This document shows, piece after piece, positions 10,181 to 21,617 of a DNA stretch of 64,000 nucleotides. The notes under the pieces are model-generated. The model was not told the DNA's origin and searched no databases. It saw only the letters and a program-made list of their open reading frames with translations. Position 1 is the first letter of the stretch. Each line of letters begins with the position of its first letter. The stretch is taken from NCBI RefSeq assembly GCF_002078875.1, contig NC_034414.1, positions 26,694,637 to 26,758,636 of the forward strand, given 5' to 3'. This stretch comes from Numida meleagris. Its lineage: Eukaryota > Chordata > Aves > Galliformes > Numididae. Both the position numbers and the translations under genes were made by a program.

Positions 10181-11200
10181 GCCATGGGATAAAGGAGCTG
10201 TTCCATAAAAGATGGTCATGAGATTCACCGTCCTTAGGGACTGCAATAGGGAATCAGTTACCAGTCAGATAGTTTCCTCAGCTTCCTTTGAGATAGGATG
10301 ATGAGGAACACACTGGAGAAGCATTTCCCTATTTTGAGTATGAGATTCAGCACTTGGCATGTGACCTGCTTCGTTAGTGTGAGAAGACAAATCTGGGAAG
10401 ATACTTGCTCCAAGATGTCCTGAAGAAAAGAAGGGTCTGGAGAGACAGGTGTCAATGCAAGTTCATACTCCCAGAGATGGAGCAGAGAGATGAACTCTTC
10501 CTGATGCACTGGTGAAACATCAATACAAATTCAGTCAGGGTAACAGTAATGGCACATCCTAGTTTAAATGAGAAATTTGTTCAACAAGTGAATAGGAGCA
10601 GTAGGACTTAAAAACAGAATAATCAGAAATAGGACCAAGTGAAACACTTAGGGAAATTGTAACAGGAGGTGGGATGGATTATCCTGCGATACCCACACCA
10701 TTTGCAACTTCAGAAGACAAGGCAATGTGCAGTAAGTCAGAGGCATGTGAAGTGGAACAAGAAGTCCTAGTACCAAAGAGACAAGTTACAATTTTCTCTG
10801 CAACAGGGCAATTCAAATAAGGTTCATTTGTAGAGCTAGTAGTGGACTCAATTTCCTCCTCCTGCTCATCCAGGTTATCTCGAAGGTATGGGGAGGGCTA
10901 AATGAGAAAAATAACCTAAAGATTTAGGTTATTAAAGGTAATCCACAATATAATAAGTGGATGATAAGAGGATGATAAGGTCATCCACAGTATCTAGCTG
11001 TACAAGAGCAGCAGTATGTGTGACAGAAAGATATCAATGTTGAGATGGATTCATTTGTTGATCAGGTGATTTTGCTTTTACATTTTTATTGTCTTAGCTT
11101 TTCCTGGGAGTCCTTTAGGCTCTGAGTTTTGTGATGTAGTGCACTGTTCAGCTGCGTCATCTTACCAACTGAAACAGGCAGCACACTGAGTCTGTGCTAC

Positions 11201-12180
11201 CTTGCTTTTGTTTTTTTTTTTTTTTCTTTTTCTTAAATCAAATTTGAAAGTATCAAAAGGAAATTGTTCAGGGGGATCATCCCAGGTATAGCTGTTTCAT
11301 TATTAAAACAAAACAAAACAATAACCTTGCCAATTTTAGTAATCTTTGTATATATATTGGGCTGGGCCCCATTAGGGGGAACCTCCCTCACTTTGGGCAC
11401 TCCGGTGCCGATTTGTATTCAGTCTCACACACACACACATGCCATAAGGTCAAATTTCAGGGAATCCCGGCCTGCGTATTATCCTTACCAAAATGACTTT
11501 TGCCAGCCTGCGATTTTAAAGGTACCTTTTATTTACTTGCAAGATTTACTTTTATTCTGAGATGTTGATTTGCTGTTCAAATCTCAGCCCACATTTTAAT
11601 CACAATTTTAATGACAACCCTCCCAGGGTCTCAGCCTATATTTCGGTCTCACCAAGATGACAACCTGAGACTTGAGTGTCTGCCCACATTTAATCCACAC
11701 TGATATGGCTTGTACGGTGAGTATGAGCCAAGGAAGGAGACAACACACAGTAGGGGTCTGATGAAGTTGCACTCTGCCTGATCTGGCTGTTCTAGTTGAG
11801 GTCAGAATAATTTGTCAACAGAGCTAGAGCAGTTGAGTGTGGTGGTGAAATTATTGATATGTAAGATTTGAAAGGTATGGCTGAGAATTTTATCCAAACA
11901 AAAGCTAGCTGTCTGTTTCCAGTGCCCACTTCTACCTCCACTTGTGAGCTAAGATAATACCGGTGTGACTCTCCTACCGGGCTATCAGAGAGCCCTCTCT
12001 GTTTTGTCAGCTGTGGCTGGTAACAAGCTCCTTAAGGACTGCATCCCTCCTAGGCATGGGTACTTGGCCTTTCTAATGCTGTCTAGAATTAGTCTCGAAT
12101 AGTTATCTAGAATTTGTTTTTGCCAAGAATATACAACTGGCTTTGCTAACATTAGAAAGATTTTCCTCATCTCTGTCCTT
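11201..12180. other. Unassigned region, possibly retroviral
   Basis: Contains a T-run at 11210-11231, a short CA repeat near 11430, and no frame with recognisable similarity. Its position between ERV pol debris and an LTR-like end makes ERV leader or U3 sequence likely, but I cannot show it. Confidence 0.3.
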
Positions 12181-12380
12181 TATTTGAAACAGTACTTAAG
12201 AGAGGTCTCTGCAGACACCTAACAGAGAAGAGGGGAGCAGAAGGGCTGTTGCTGCCCTGATGTTTTCTTAATGTGTTGTAGTTAATAAAGCCTCTGTCTG
12301 ACTCATCTTAAATTGTACTCTCGTTATTACAGGCTTGGAGTCACCATATTCTCTGGCACTCACGGTGCCGTGACTCAGAT
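12181..12380 (+). mobile_element. LTR R-U5-like end followed by a tRNA-His-type primer-binding site
   Basis: An AATAAA at 12284-12289 sits about 75 bp before an LTR-end-like ...GGCACTCA. It is followed by CGGTGCCGTGACTCAGAT (12363-12380), which differs at only two of 18 positions from the tRNA-His primer-binding sequence known from HERV-H-type elements. The polarity is plus, opposite to the pol remnant at 7.2-11.2 kb, so it belongs to a different provirus. The 5' end of the LTR is not resolved. Confidence 0.4.
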
Positions 12381-13564
12381 GGCTCATTTTGTGCTGCAGC
12401 TTGGAGGAATTGCAGCCTGGCTCCTCAGAATCCTAGGTGCCACCCTAAAAAAGGTAAAGCACTTTAAAAAAACAATCCCTATTGGGATATCAGTGAAGAT
12501 ATCATATTGTTTGCAGGCTCTTTGCTGTACTCAAACATGATCATTATGACTTTAAATACAAGTCAGTCCAGAACCTGAAAGACAGATGAAGTAAATTTAA
12601 TTGAAATTGAAAAATTTGGTTGGAAGATCTTGTTTATTGGGGTACATGTAAAGTCTTAATTGTTTGGAGAATTTATTCCAATTTGTCTGCAACTGTTTGT
12701 GACTATCTGGTTAGTTGTATGTGTGTGGATGGGAGAAACTGCTAAGATGTGAACCACTGACCAAGTCTGAGACTTAGACTGGATCTAGCTGCACTTAGGC
12801 CAACAAAAGGAATGTAGAAAGCAAGGTGGTTCGCTCTGAATCTCGTGACTCAGTGGGAGGGTCCCCTCATGCCTTTGGTTCCTGTTCGAGCTGCTCTAGC
12901 TCTGTTCCCAAATTAGTCTGACCTTAACCAGCTCTAATAACAAAGCTGAAAAGTTTCTGCATTTTATGGAAGAAGAGCACGATGATTGTAAATATGGCTT
13001 TTTGCATTACATGTTAGAGCTGGAAGTATACATGAAGCAGAGCACTTTCTTCTGAAGGGCAGATGGAAACAGAATACAAACAACCCTTCCAGAGGGCTAG
13101 CCAGAGACACCATGGCATCCTCGCTATAAAATCCATTATTGCACACTTCCAGCATTCTCAGAGTTCAGAAACATTTTCATTTGTGATATTTACCATAACA
13201 GTGGTGAAATCTATGCACCAAAATTAGTATTTGGAATGTCTTGAAGTGTGAGTTGTGGATAGTATATGCACGTGGAGGCCACAGTAATTTGAAAAGCACA
13301 GTCAAATATAAAATTAGAAAACAGATGAGAAAAATAACTTTTCTTCCTATCACCTATTCTCCATTCCTTTTCTTGACACTTGAGCAAAAATGTTCAGGGT
13401 AAAAGTGAACAAGAAAACCTAACTCTTTTCTGAGTTATGGTTGTGCAAAGTCATTGAAGACACCGTAGCTGTATTGGTACAGCTGCAAAAGAGAGTTGAC
13501 CTGATAAAAGTAAAATAATTCATCAGATCTGTTTGTTCAAAGTTGTGTGTTACTTGTATACACA
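12381..13564. other. Spacer downstream of the right ACOT gene
   Basis: The first few hundred bases may be leader sequence of the plus-strand LTR element. The rest shows no recognised gene. I did not find a convincing AATAAA close to the 3' end of the right ACOT gene. Confidence 0.4.
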
Positions 13565-14146
13565 TCACTTGTCATTTAGATGTTTGTAGAAAAAAGCCTG
13601 TATCTGTAGCCAAGCATGAACCTGTGCTTTAGAATGAGCTGTGCGCTCTCCACCCAGGACAGCTCGTTTTTGATAAAGGGGATGGTTTCCTATTGGATAA
13701 CAGGGTGAAAAGGGAGGGTCAATGTAGTGCCCTGCTCCGGGGTAAATGAGTGTCTGAACATTTTCCTTCCCTTGAGCCTGCAAATACTTGCAGACTTCAG
13801 TGACATAATACTTACTGTTGATAATACGATCATCTTGTCCAGCGATTAATAGTAAATGTGCCTCAGCTTTCTCTAGTGGGATTAGGCTTTGGTTGCCAGG
13901 GGCTTTAAAGGGGTCAAAAATGACTTCAGAGTAATCAAGGATATTGTCATCATAAACCTTGGCACGCTGTTCATCACATATCAAAGGGGGGATAGTTTTA
14001 TCCTTGTAGCCCAGAGGAAAAGCTGTAGTGGCCACAGGGCCATTGATGGAAGCCACTGCTGTGATATTCTTCAGGAAGGCAGCCATGGCAAGAGACAGAT
14101 CACCTCCTTTGGAGTGACCGAGCAGACCAATCCCCGGTCCCTTTAC
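13565..14146 (-). CDS. Right ACOT gene, exon 3 (catalytic half)
   Basis: Acceptor CCACCAG|GTAAAGG, then 193 codons and a stop. It has the nucleophile motif GHSKGGD, acidic motif IAGQDD and GAGHYIDPP. It is eight residues shorter at the C-terminus than the middle gene. Confidence 0.9.
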   Translation of the reverse strand, partial: VKGPGIGLLGHSKGGDLSLAMAAFLKNITAVASINGPVATTAFPLGYKDKTIPPLICDEQRAKVYDDNILDYSEVIFDPFKAPGNQSLIPLEKAEAHLLLIAGQDDRIINSKYYVTEVCKYLQAQGKENVQTLIYPGAGHYIDPPFSPCYPIGNHPLYQKRAVLGGERTAHSKAQVHAWLQIQAFFYKHLNDK

Positions 14147-16870
14147 CTGGTGGATAGGAGGAAAGCCCCATCAGTACTGAGCTGAAAAACACAACAGCTA
14201 ATTACTGGAAGGGGATGTTGTGTAATGTTGAGAGTTTACACAACAGTACAAAGGAGGGGATGGCAATGGTTAGTTTTTCTGCTGGACAAGTGCTAAACAT
14301 CGCACCGAAGGAGAAGGAAAGAAGGGTGGTGATTCATGAAGGCTCTCCTGCTCAACCTCTCCACCTTGTTATGTCTCAGCTGTCTCTCTTGGGAGTACTT
14401 TGGGATCTCTTTCCACCACCCTTCCAGTGCATATCTGTTTAGTCCTTCCTCTTTTCTAGGGCTCAGACACCCTGCAGATGCCAGCCATGGGGTTGGGCAA
14501 GCGTCCAGCAGCTTCACCCTGAAGATAACTCAGGTGTAGGGATAGGCACTCCAGGGAAGAAGCATTCCCTGGATCCCAGGGGCCAGGGAGTGTGCTACTA
14601 CCTGTGTGTGCTGCAGCATGTAGTTCACTGCCTCTTCAAAATATTCCAGATGGAGTTTGGTCGGCTTCTGAATCAGATCCTCATACTGGTAATAAGCCAG
14701 GGCCAGTGTGGCAAAGCCATGATTGGCCAGCAGGCTGGCTCTGTGCTCCCAAAGACCTCCTCCAAGTCCCTCTATGTTGATGACTCCTGGAAAGGGGCCT
14801 TGTCCTGCAGCAGACAAGAGCAGTATTGCATTAAATTAGCCCTTTTAATGTTTCTTTGATTTAAAACACATAAAACCAGATACACAATAGGAACTGCAGA
14901 AGACTGTGTTTTTTGGGGAAAGGACATGACAAGTCACTCGACTATTCAATGCTGCCTGCTAAAAAGACCTCTTCCATTACTATTCCTCTACTGTTTGCAT
15001 GCAGGTGAGAGCACATCAACTGGCTTTACATAGACTGAGCATTCAAAGCAGTGGCTGTGTACCACAGAGAGCAGGATTGCAGTTGCCTGTGACCCATGGC
15101 TTAGCTGAGTGTAGCACAGCACTGTGGGCTTACAATGAACATGCACAGAAAAGGTCCTAGCACTGGGTAAGTCTGTGCGGGTGCTGAAGGGAGGTGGGAC
15201 AGCACTGTAGCGAAAGCCATTTGGACTCTCCACTTTTGTATGGCTTTAGGTCATTTGCTAAGTGGTATCCAACTCCTAAATGGCTGCAGGATGAGAATAA
15301 AATCCTTCTGTTCTCTGCCTAGGAAACATTTCAAAGAGACAGGGACTGTGGCAAGAGTCTATAATTTTAAAACACACACTGTTTAAAGGAGCGGGTCTGG
15401 GGACACTGAAAAAATGAGTCAGCTTACTGTAAGCAGTGCAAGTGAAGGGAAGCAGGAAAGTTTGGAAACAAAATGTGTGCAGGTGGCTTTCTTAATCTCC
15501 TGGTCAACAGGCAGGGGAAGGACCCCTGGCCTCACTGCCAAAGGGGATGCTGAGGATGAGAAGTCAGCCATCACACGCCCTGGACCCTGGCAAGGAGGTC
15601 TGTGTTTAGCAGCCCAGCCCGTATTGCAACCTGGTGGTGTCTTGAGCAAGTCATACACCTCCAAAAGGAAATCCTTTACTAGGGCTATTCAGTATTTGTC
15701 TTTTCCTGCTGGAATGGTTTCTTCTCCATAAAAGTTCTTGAGTCCCTCATCTTCCACATTTCACATAATGAAGTTGTCCACAGGTCATGGGTACCAACAA
15801 AGGAACTCGAACATAGTGAACCATCGTCACCACATAGTGGCTGCTGTGCCATGAGGAGAGGGAGCATACTCTAAACCTTCCAGGAGGAGGACTCCCTGGC
15901 TTTTCATGTGGACACAGCTCTGGGCAGCAAGGCAGGACTGGCACATAGACTCTCTCCGCAGGTCTTTATCTCAGCCTCTTGGCTCCAGAGGCCTAGTGCC
16001 ACACTCATTGTTGCTTGCTGTGCGTTCCTCCACATTTGTACCCTCAGGCTCTTGGAAAGAATTATTCCTTTGCCTGTTTCTGTTACCTTGTTCTAGCATT
16101 CATGTGGCTAGGTGAATGTAAATGATGGTCAGATGGGTCAGTGGGATGGTAGGGAGGAAAACAGGGATGGGAGTTTTCATGGGCTCCTCTTTATGAAGGT
16201 CATGAAACAGCTTGCCCTGACAAACACGATACTTTTAGAAAAAACAGGATGGCTACAGCTAGTACTCACCGGGGGGCAGGAAGAGCGTTGCCCGGATCTT
16301 CCCCTCTCGCACCGGTACCCTGCGCATCCCGTCCCGCAGGAACGCCCGCTCGTGCTGGGCCTGGGCCAGGAGCCGCCCGGGGCCGTCCCCGTGGCCCTCC
16401 AGCACCTCCAGCTGCAGGCGGAAGGGGGTCAGCACGTCCCTCTTCACCAGCCGCCAGAAGGGCTTGCGGGGCTGCAGCGCCCACAGCAGCCCCATGGGCT
16501 CCAGGCCGCTGAAGCTGCCTCCCGGCAGCGCGGGGCAGCGGGCCAGGTCCAGCTCCCCATCCTCCGCCGCTTGGTACCGCGCGTGGGCCTCGAACAGCTC
16601 TCCCGCCTCGTCCCGCAAGGACGCCCGCAGGGTGACCTGCTGCCGCGGGCCGAGGCCCTGCACGGCGATACCCAGCGGCTCATCGAAGAGGCTGCGGGTG
16701 GCTGGCGAAAAGCGGATGGTGGCGGCCATGGAAGAGAGGCCGCGGGCCGGGGACACCCCAGGGATCTGCAGGGGGCTGTGGTGCTGTAGGGGCTGCAGAG
16801 CAGGGTTGGTCCAGGAGAGCCACCTCTGCCAGAAGCGGGAGGCAGGTCGGTACAATGTGAGGACAGTCAT
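13565..16870 (-). CDS. Type I acyl-CoA thioesterase (ACOT family), three exons, complete
   Basis: Long-chain acyl-CoA hydrolase paralogue of the middle gene. Exons are 16870-16270, 14804-14602 and 14146-13565, with introns of 1465 and 455 bp and phases 1 and 0. The product is 461 residues from the ATG at 16870, or 414 from the internal ATG at 16729. The 47-residue leader ([20 protein letters not shown]...) is basic and aromatic with no acidic residue, suggesting mitochondrial import. The predicted triad is Ser280 (GHSKGGD), Asp374 (GQDD) and His408 (GAGH), with spacings equal to human ACOT2. The C-terminus ends HLNDK with no PTS1, unlike the middle gene's NKL. Exon 1 is almost identical to that of the middle gene, whereas exons 2 and 3 differ substantially. 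It could be ACOT1-, 4- or 6-like; a tree is needed to decide. Confidence 0.88.
14602..14804 (-). CDS. Right ACOT gene, exon 2
   Basis: 203 bp between acceptor GTCTGCTGCAG|GA and donor ACAG|GTAGTAG. It encodes [15 protein letters not shown]...[16 protein letters not shown]. By eye only about two thirds of its residues match exon 2 of the middle gene. Confidence 0.9.
14805..16269 (-). other. Intron 1 of the right ACOT gene
   Basis: Bounded by consensus splice sites; no exon or known repeat recognised inside. Confidence 0.7.
16270..16870 (-). CDS. Right ACOT gene, exon 1
   Basis: Leader plus N-terminal domain, ending ATLFLPPG at donor G|GTGAGTAC. From the internal ATG to the donor only two residues differ from the middle gene (Val to Met and Arg to Lys, both near the 3' end). 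Similarity drops sharply at the donor and above about 16787. Confidence 0.9.
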
Positions 16871-17004
16871 CTGCCTCTTGGCCCCAGGTCGCTTCACACT
16901 GTTTGCATGTGGGCTGGAGCTTCTTGTACAAGTGCTGCTTCCCACACACAGGGAGGAGAACCCTGGGCAGGGACTGCGTGGGCCCATTCTGGCTGCGAGG
17001 TTTT
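16871..17004 (-). promoter_or_regulatory. Likely 5' UTR/promoter of the right ACOT gene
   Basis: Lies directly upstream of the first ATG. Unlike the other two cluster members, this upstream sequence is not CpG-dense: the CpG island is confined to exon 1. That fits exon 1 having been imported by conversion while the native promoter stayed. Confidence 0.35.
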
Positions 17005-17130
17005 CAAGGTTGCCTGGAGCTGTGGCTGCAGCCCTGTCAGTGTCTGTAGTAGGGCGTGCTCAATGCAGTCAGTGCTCTGACACCATAGGAGCATTTCCAA
17101 AGGCTGTCAGCTTTGCCCAGCACTGGCAGT
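17005..17130. repeat. Segment repeated at 20754-20875
   Basis: About 120 bp starting CAAGG(T/C)TGC aligns to 20754-20875 in the same orientation with roughly three quarters identity by eye. It lies just upstream of the right ACOT gene. Confidence 0.6.
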
Positions 17131-17932
17131 TGATTTACAGTGTGCAAATGTGCTGTGGTGGCAGTCCTCAAAGCCAGGCCTGCTTGTTATTGCTCCTTGC
17201 AGGACTGGACCCAGTTTCTCCCACAGGCTCTCCCTTGCATCTCCCAAACTTGGCCAAGCAGCAGGCTCCCTACAAGACAGATTTCTGTTTTGCTGTCTGC
17301 AGACCTGCAGGCAATGGACACCACAGACTGGGAGCATTTTGGCAGCTTTCTTCTGCCCGCTCCCCCCATGAACTGCTGCCCAGGGCAATCCCACCCCCAA
17401 GACACAGTCCTAACATAGCATAGTTGCCTTCTGCCAACTGTAGGTGTGGGACAGTCTTGCACCTCTCGCCAGATGATAGTAGCTGGTATGAGAGGGCACA
17501 TTGTTAGCATGAGGGCGTCGACTGGGTCTGTCAAGAGAATCAATTACAAAATATGCTGGGTAGGGAAGGGAGTTTCATTTGCTACTAATTCTCTTTTGCC
17601 AGTTCCGATCTCTTACATAATAAAGATTTTTCAATCCAAACACCAAGCATGAGATATAAATCTTTTGGGAGGAGATTACAGAAAGCAGAATTGTTTCTTG
17701 GATGGCCAGAGCACACTGGGGCCAGGAGTGGAGATTACCAGGCAGAGCATGTCCTTCTGGAGGGCAGGTGAACCCAAAGGTGCAGAAGACACAGCTTTTC
17801 CGGAGGGAAGATCTTATTCCCAGCAGCCTCAAAGCTCTTAACTGAGGGCACCAGCACCTTTCTTCTAACATCCCACATTGTATACTTTCTGCAGTTTAGC
17901 AGTTGGAGATGTTCCCATTTGAGATGAGGCAT
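17131..17932. other. Unassigned intergenic sequence
   Basis: Upstream flank of the right ACOT gene. Several short open frames exist on both strands, but none has recognisable content. Confidence 0.4.
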
Positions 17933-18012
17933 TCATAGAATCATAGAATCATAGAATCATAGAATCATAGAATCATAGAATCATAGAATCATAGAATCAT
18001 AGAATCATAGAA
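17933..18012 (-). repeat. CR1 3' tail: ten tandem copies of an 8-mer
   Basis: Exactly ten consecutive TCATAGAA units on the plus strand (TTCTATGA on the CR1 strand). CR1 copies normally end in a few of these octamers, so this tail is long. Confidence 0.92.
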
Positions 18013-19470
18013 TTAGCTACGTTGGAAAAGACATACAAGATCACCTAGTCCAACCATCCACCTACCACCAATAACCCCACTAAACCATGTCTCTCAACGC
18101 TAGATCTAAATGTTTCTTGACCACCTCCAGGGATGGTGACTCAACCACCTCCCTGGGCAGCCCATTCCAGCGCCTGACACTCTTTCAGAAAAGTAGTATT
18201 TCCTAATGTCCAGCCTAAATCTCCCCTGGCGCAACTTGAAGCCATTCCCCCTCGCCCTGTCACTAGTTACAAGAGAGAAGAGGCCGACCCCCAGTTCACT
18301 ACAACCTCCCTTCAGGTAGTTATAGAGAGCGATAAGGTCTCCCCTGAGCCTCCTCTTCTCCAGACTGAACAATCCCAGCTCCCTCAGCCACTCCTCATAA
18401 GGCCTGTGCTCCAGACCCCTCACCAGCTTCGTCGCCCTCCTCTGAACACGCTCCAGGGCCTCAATGTCTTTTTTGCAGTGAGGGGCCCAAAACTGGACAC
18501 AGTACTCGAGGTGGGGCCTCACTAGGGCTGAGTACAGAGGGAGAATGACTTCTCTACTCCTACTGGCAAGACTATTTCTGATACAAGCCAGGATGCCATT
18601 GGCCTTCTTGGCCACCTGGGCACACTGCTGGCTCATGCTCAGCCGAGAATCGACTAATACCCCCAGGTCCGTTTCCTCCACACAACTTTCCAGCCACTAT
18701 GCCCCAAGCCTGTAGCGTTGCCTGGGGTTGTTGCGGCCAAAGTGCAGGACCCAGCACTTGGTCTTGTTGAACCTCATCCCGTTGGCTTCAGCCCAGAGAT
18801 CCAGCCTGTCCAGATCTCTCTGTAGGGCCTCTCTACCCCCAGGCAGATCGACACTTCCTGCCAGCTTGGTGTCATCTGCAAACTTACTGAGGGTGCTCTC
18901 GATGTCCTCATCCAGGTCATCAATAAAGATATTGAAGAGGACAGGCCCCAGCACCAACCCCTGGGGAACACCACTTGTGACCGGTCGCCAGCTGGATTTA
19001 ACTCCATTCACCACCACTCTTAGGGCCCGGCTGTCCAGCCAGCTCCTTACCCAGCAAAGGGTGTACCTGTCCAAGCCACAGGCTGCCAGTTTCTCCAGGA
19101 GAATACTGTGGGAGACAGTGCAAAGGCTTTGCTGAAGTCTAGGTAGACCACATCAACAGCCTTTCCCTCATCCACCAGACGGGTCACTCGATCATAGAAG
19201 GAGATCAGGTTGGTCAAGCAGGACCTGCCCTTCACAAACCCATGCTGGCTAGGCCTGATCCCCTGGTTGTCCTGCAAATGCTGCGTGATCTCCCTCAGGA
19301 CAATCTGCTCCATAACCTTCCCTGGCACCGAGGTCAGGCTGACAGGCCTGTAGTTCCCCGGATCCTACTTATGACCCTTCTTGTAGATGGGAGTCACATC
19401 GGCAAGTCTCCAGTCTTCTGGGACCTCTCCAGTTGACCAGGAACACCGATAGATGATGGAAAGCGGCTTG
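17933..19470 (-). mobile_element. CR1 LINE, 5'-truncated, comparatively young
   Basis: The minus strand encodes the C-terminal two thirds of CR1 reverse transcriptase in a few broken frames: GEVPEDWRLADVTPIYKKG, then [13 protein letters not shown], then the polymerase motif FADD (18871-18882), then [14 protein letters not shown] and the C-terminal tail ending near 18106. A short 3' UTR and an 8-mer tail follow. The frames are long and close to consensus, so the copy is fairly young. It is nevertheless defective: a frame break near 19075-19130, stops around 18690 and 19366, and no endonuclease domain. The 5' truncation is at about 19470. Confidence 0.92.
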
Positions 19471-21617
19471 GCTTGGCATTCATTGTATACATGGTGAAAT
19501 CTCTGTACCGAAGAGCTGAAGATGGCATATAGATGAGGGGACCACAGTTCAGTGGAAAGTACAGACATTTATCTGAAGTTCACAAACCACCAGGGACATA
19601 ACAGGATATTGCATATGATCTACGCAATTAAGATCAATTCAAATACTATTCCTTTTCTCAATGCCTGACTGAAAAAGGTCAGGGAAATAACAAGAAATGT
19701 AAATGCAATTCTAGTGGCAGCTGTATGTGAAGCCATGTTACTGGATTTAAACTGGTGCAGGTGTGAACAACACTAATTCCATAAATGAAAAGGCATCTGT
19801 TAGCTCAGGTCTGTCAGACCTGGGCATGCTCAGGGTAGAACAAAGCAGAGACCTCTTGCAAGCATCTTCCTGGTCCTCTGCGTGAATTTTGAGCAGCCTC
19901 ATCCCCCACCTCAGAAGGTCATTTGGTTCAAAATGGACCCCTTGTCGCTTGGTACAATGGTGAGAAAGGAGATTCAGCAGTGGGGATTTTATTTCTTTGA
20001 GGTTACAAGGCTTTGTTTGTTTGTTTAACAAAAAAATTGCTTTTGCAGAAACAACTTGCCTGTGCAGTGATGAGGAAGAGTTGCAAATGGACTCGTACCT
20101 CTAGAGCTTGTTGAGAAGAGTGGTTTCCCCAATACTTCAAAGGCTGCCTTCAAGACTCAGTCAACTAACGCTGAACTGAATACAACCTGAGCCAAATGTC
20201 AGCGCAGCTTTTTAGCTGGAGCGCAGTTGAAGGTAACTGGTGGGGATATTGAGATACGCTGAGGAGCTGCACAGAATACATAGGGGTGATGGCACTCGCC
20301 AGGTCTTCTGCCGTGTTTGCTCCATGTACATCAGTTCACATCTCTGCTCTTTGGTCCTGTATTGCTGCACTCCAGCACTTCAGACACTAGTGCTCCCGGA
20401 GGAAGAGGCATATATAGCAGGCATCTGTTGGATATATCCTAGGGATGCAGTCCAAGCAAGCCATGCCTTGCGTTATGGCATGCTGAGCTTTCCCTGCTAT
20501 TAGCAGTGCTGTGGCCTGATGAAACACTTCCCCAGATCCCTCCAACTAGTGTTTTCAGAGGGTTTGCATCAAGCAGCAGGGGTGACTGTCTATCCCACTG
20601 CCTGATGGGGCAGGCAGGTTCTGGCTGCTTGGTGAATCCTGGTGCTCCACAGTGGGGAGATTTGTGGTCCCCATCAGGATGGTCCTTGTCCATACCATCC
20701 TACATGCAGGCAGAGTTACTGCAAGTGAGGGACACCCGAGCGCTGATAGACATCAAGGCTGCTTGGAGCCATAGCTGCAGCTCTGCCAGTGACTGCAGCA
20801 GGGCAAGCTCATGACGGCTGATCCTTTGGCACTGTGGGAGCATCTCTAAAGGCTGGCAGCTCTGCTCAGGCCTGGTGTCTCACTGCTAAACAGGCAGTAC
20901 CTGTCAATCCTGTCAGGTCAACTGCCACAGGCACTGTTTCCAAATGGCAAGTCCAAACACAAGGCACAAGGTTCTTGATAGCAATCTGCCTTCAGGCTTA
21001 CTAGTTGTTATCCTCAGAGCAACAGACTCAGAGGAAGGCACAGCTGCAGTCCCCCTCCTTTGGATGTTAGTGGTATTGTACTGGCACATCTGTGAACAGG
21101 GTTTTACTAGAGAAATGTGAAAAACAACCTACAAATCAGGTGATACGCAGCCATTTCCTAGCTCATGTGGTAGGACTCAAATACAAGAGTACACCAGTTA
21201 GACACCCTCCACTTGGGGGCATGTGTGTCTTGCAGAATAAATTCATGGAACAGCTCAGATAAGTGTTAAATGGCACAGCAACTTCACTGTTGCGAGACAG
21301 AATTCAGTTTGTCACTAGGTCTGAAGTCCTCAATAACATTTAGGCATCTCATTTTTTTTTCTCAGTGGAAGTTAGTATGGTTATCATGACCAGAAGACCA
21401 CTGTACATCAAGAAGTCAGTGATCCCCAGTACAACTAACCTGAGCACGACCAGACCTGTGCCACATTGCACATACAGCACGGCCTCCAGGCCTGTGTTGT
21501 GCTGCACAACCCCTCAAGCTGCAGGACTCACTCGGCCAGCTGCTCTTAACTGGAGAAGCCTCTGCGTAGCTTGCATTCAGTACGAGTGAGTATGCTGCCT
21601 CCATGGCCTTGCCTTTA
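19471..21617. other. Unassigned intergenic sequence
   Basis: No exon recognised. It contains the diverged duplicate (20754-20875) of sequence upstream of the right ACOT gene. Otherwise I see no structure. Confidence 0.4.
20754..20875. repeat. Diverged copy of 17005-17130
   Basis: Shared blocks include GGCTGCAG-like and GGGAGCAT..AAAGGCTG..CAGCT. Either a tandem-duplication relic of an ACOT upstream region or an unnamed dispersed repeat. Confidence 0.55.

Larger units (their letters stand above)
7200..11200 (-). mobile_element. Old endogenous retrovirus remnant (gammaretrovirus-like pol), minus strand, interrupted
   Basis: Reading the minus strand from high to low coordinates, decayed class I retroviral pol landmarks appear in proper order: an RT N-terminal-like stretch near 10.2-10.45 kb, RNase H near 9.8-10.18 kb, then integrase near 7.2-8.0 kb. 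All carry stops and frameshifts, and most of RT is missing. A second element (8021-9794) sits between RNase H and integrase. Sequence at 10.45-11.2 kb probably holds gag/protease debris, but this is weak. The outer ends and the element's own LTRs are not identified, so the boundaries are approximate. It is non-functional. Confidence 0.6.

Noticed and set aside
12830..12900. tRNA-like segment (TTCGCTCTGAATCTCGTGAC)
   Set aside because: No cloverleaf, and A and B boxes could not be formed at proper spacing.
17933..18012. CRISPR-like regular repeats
   Set aside because: The 8-mers are contiguous without spacers and are the known CR1 tail.
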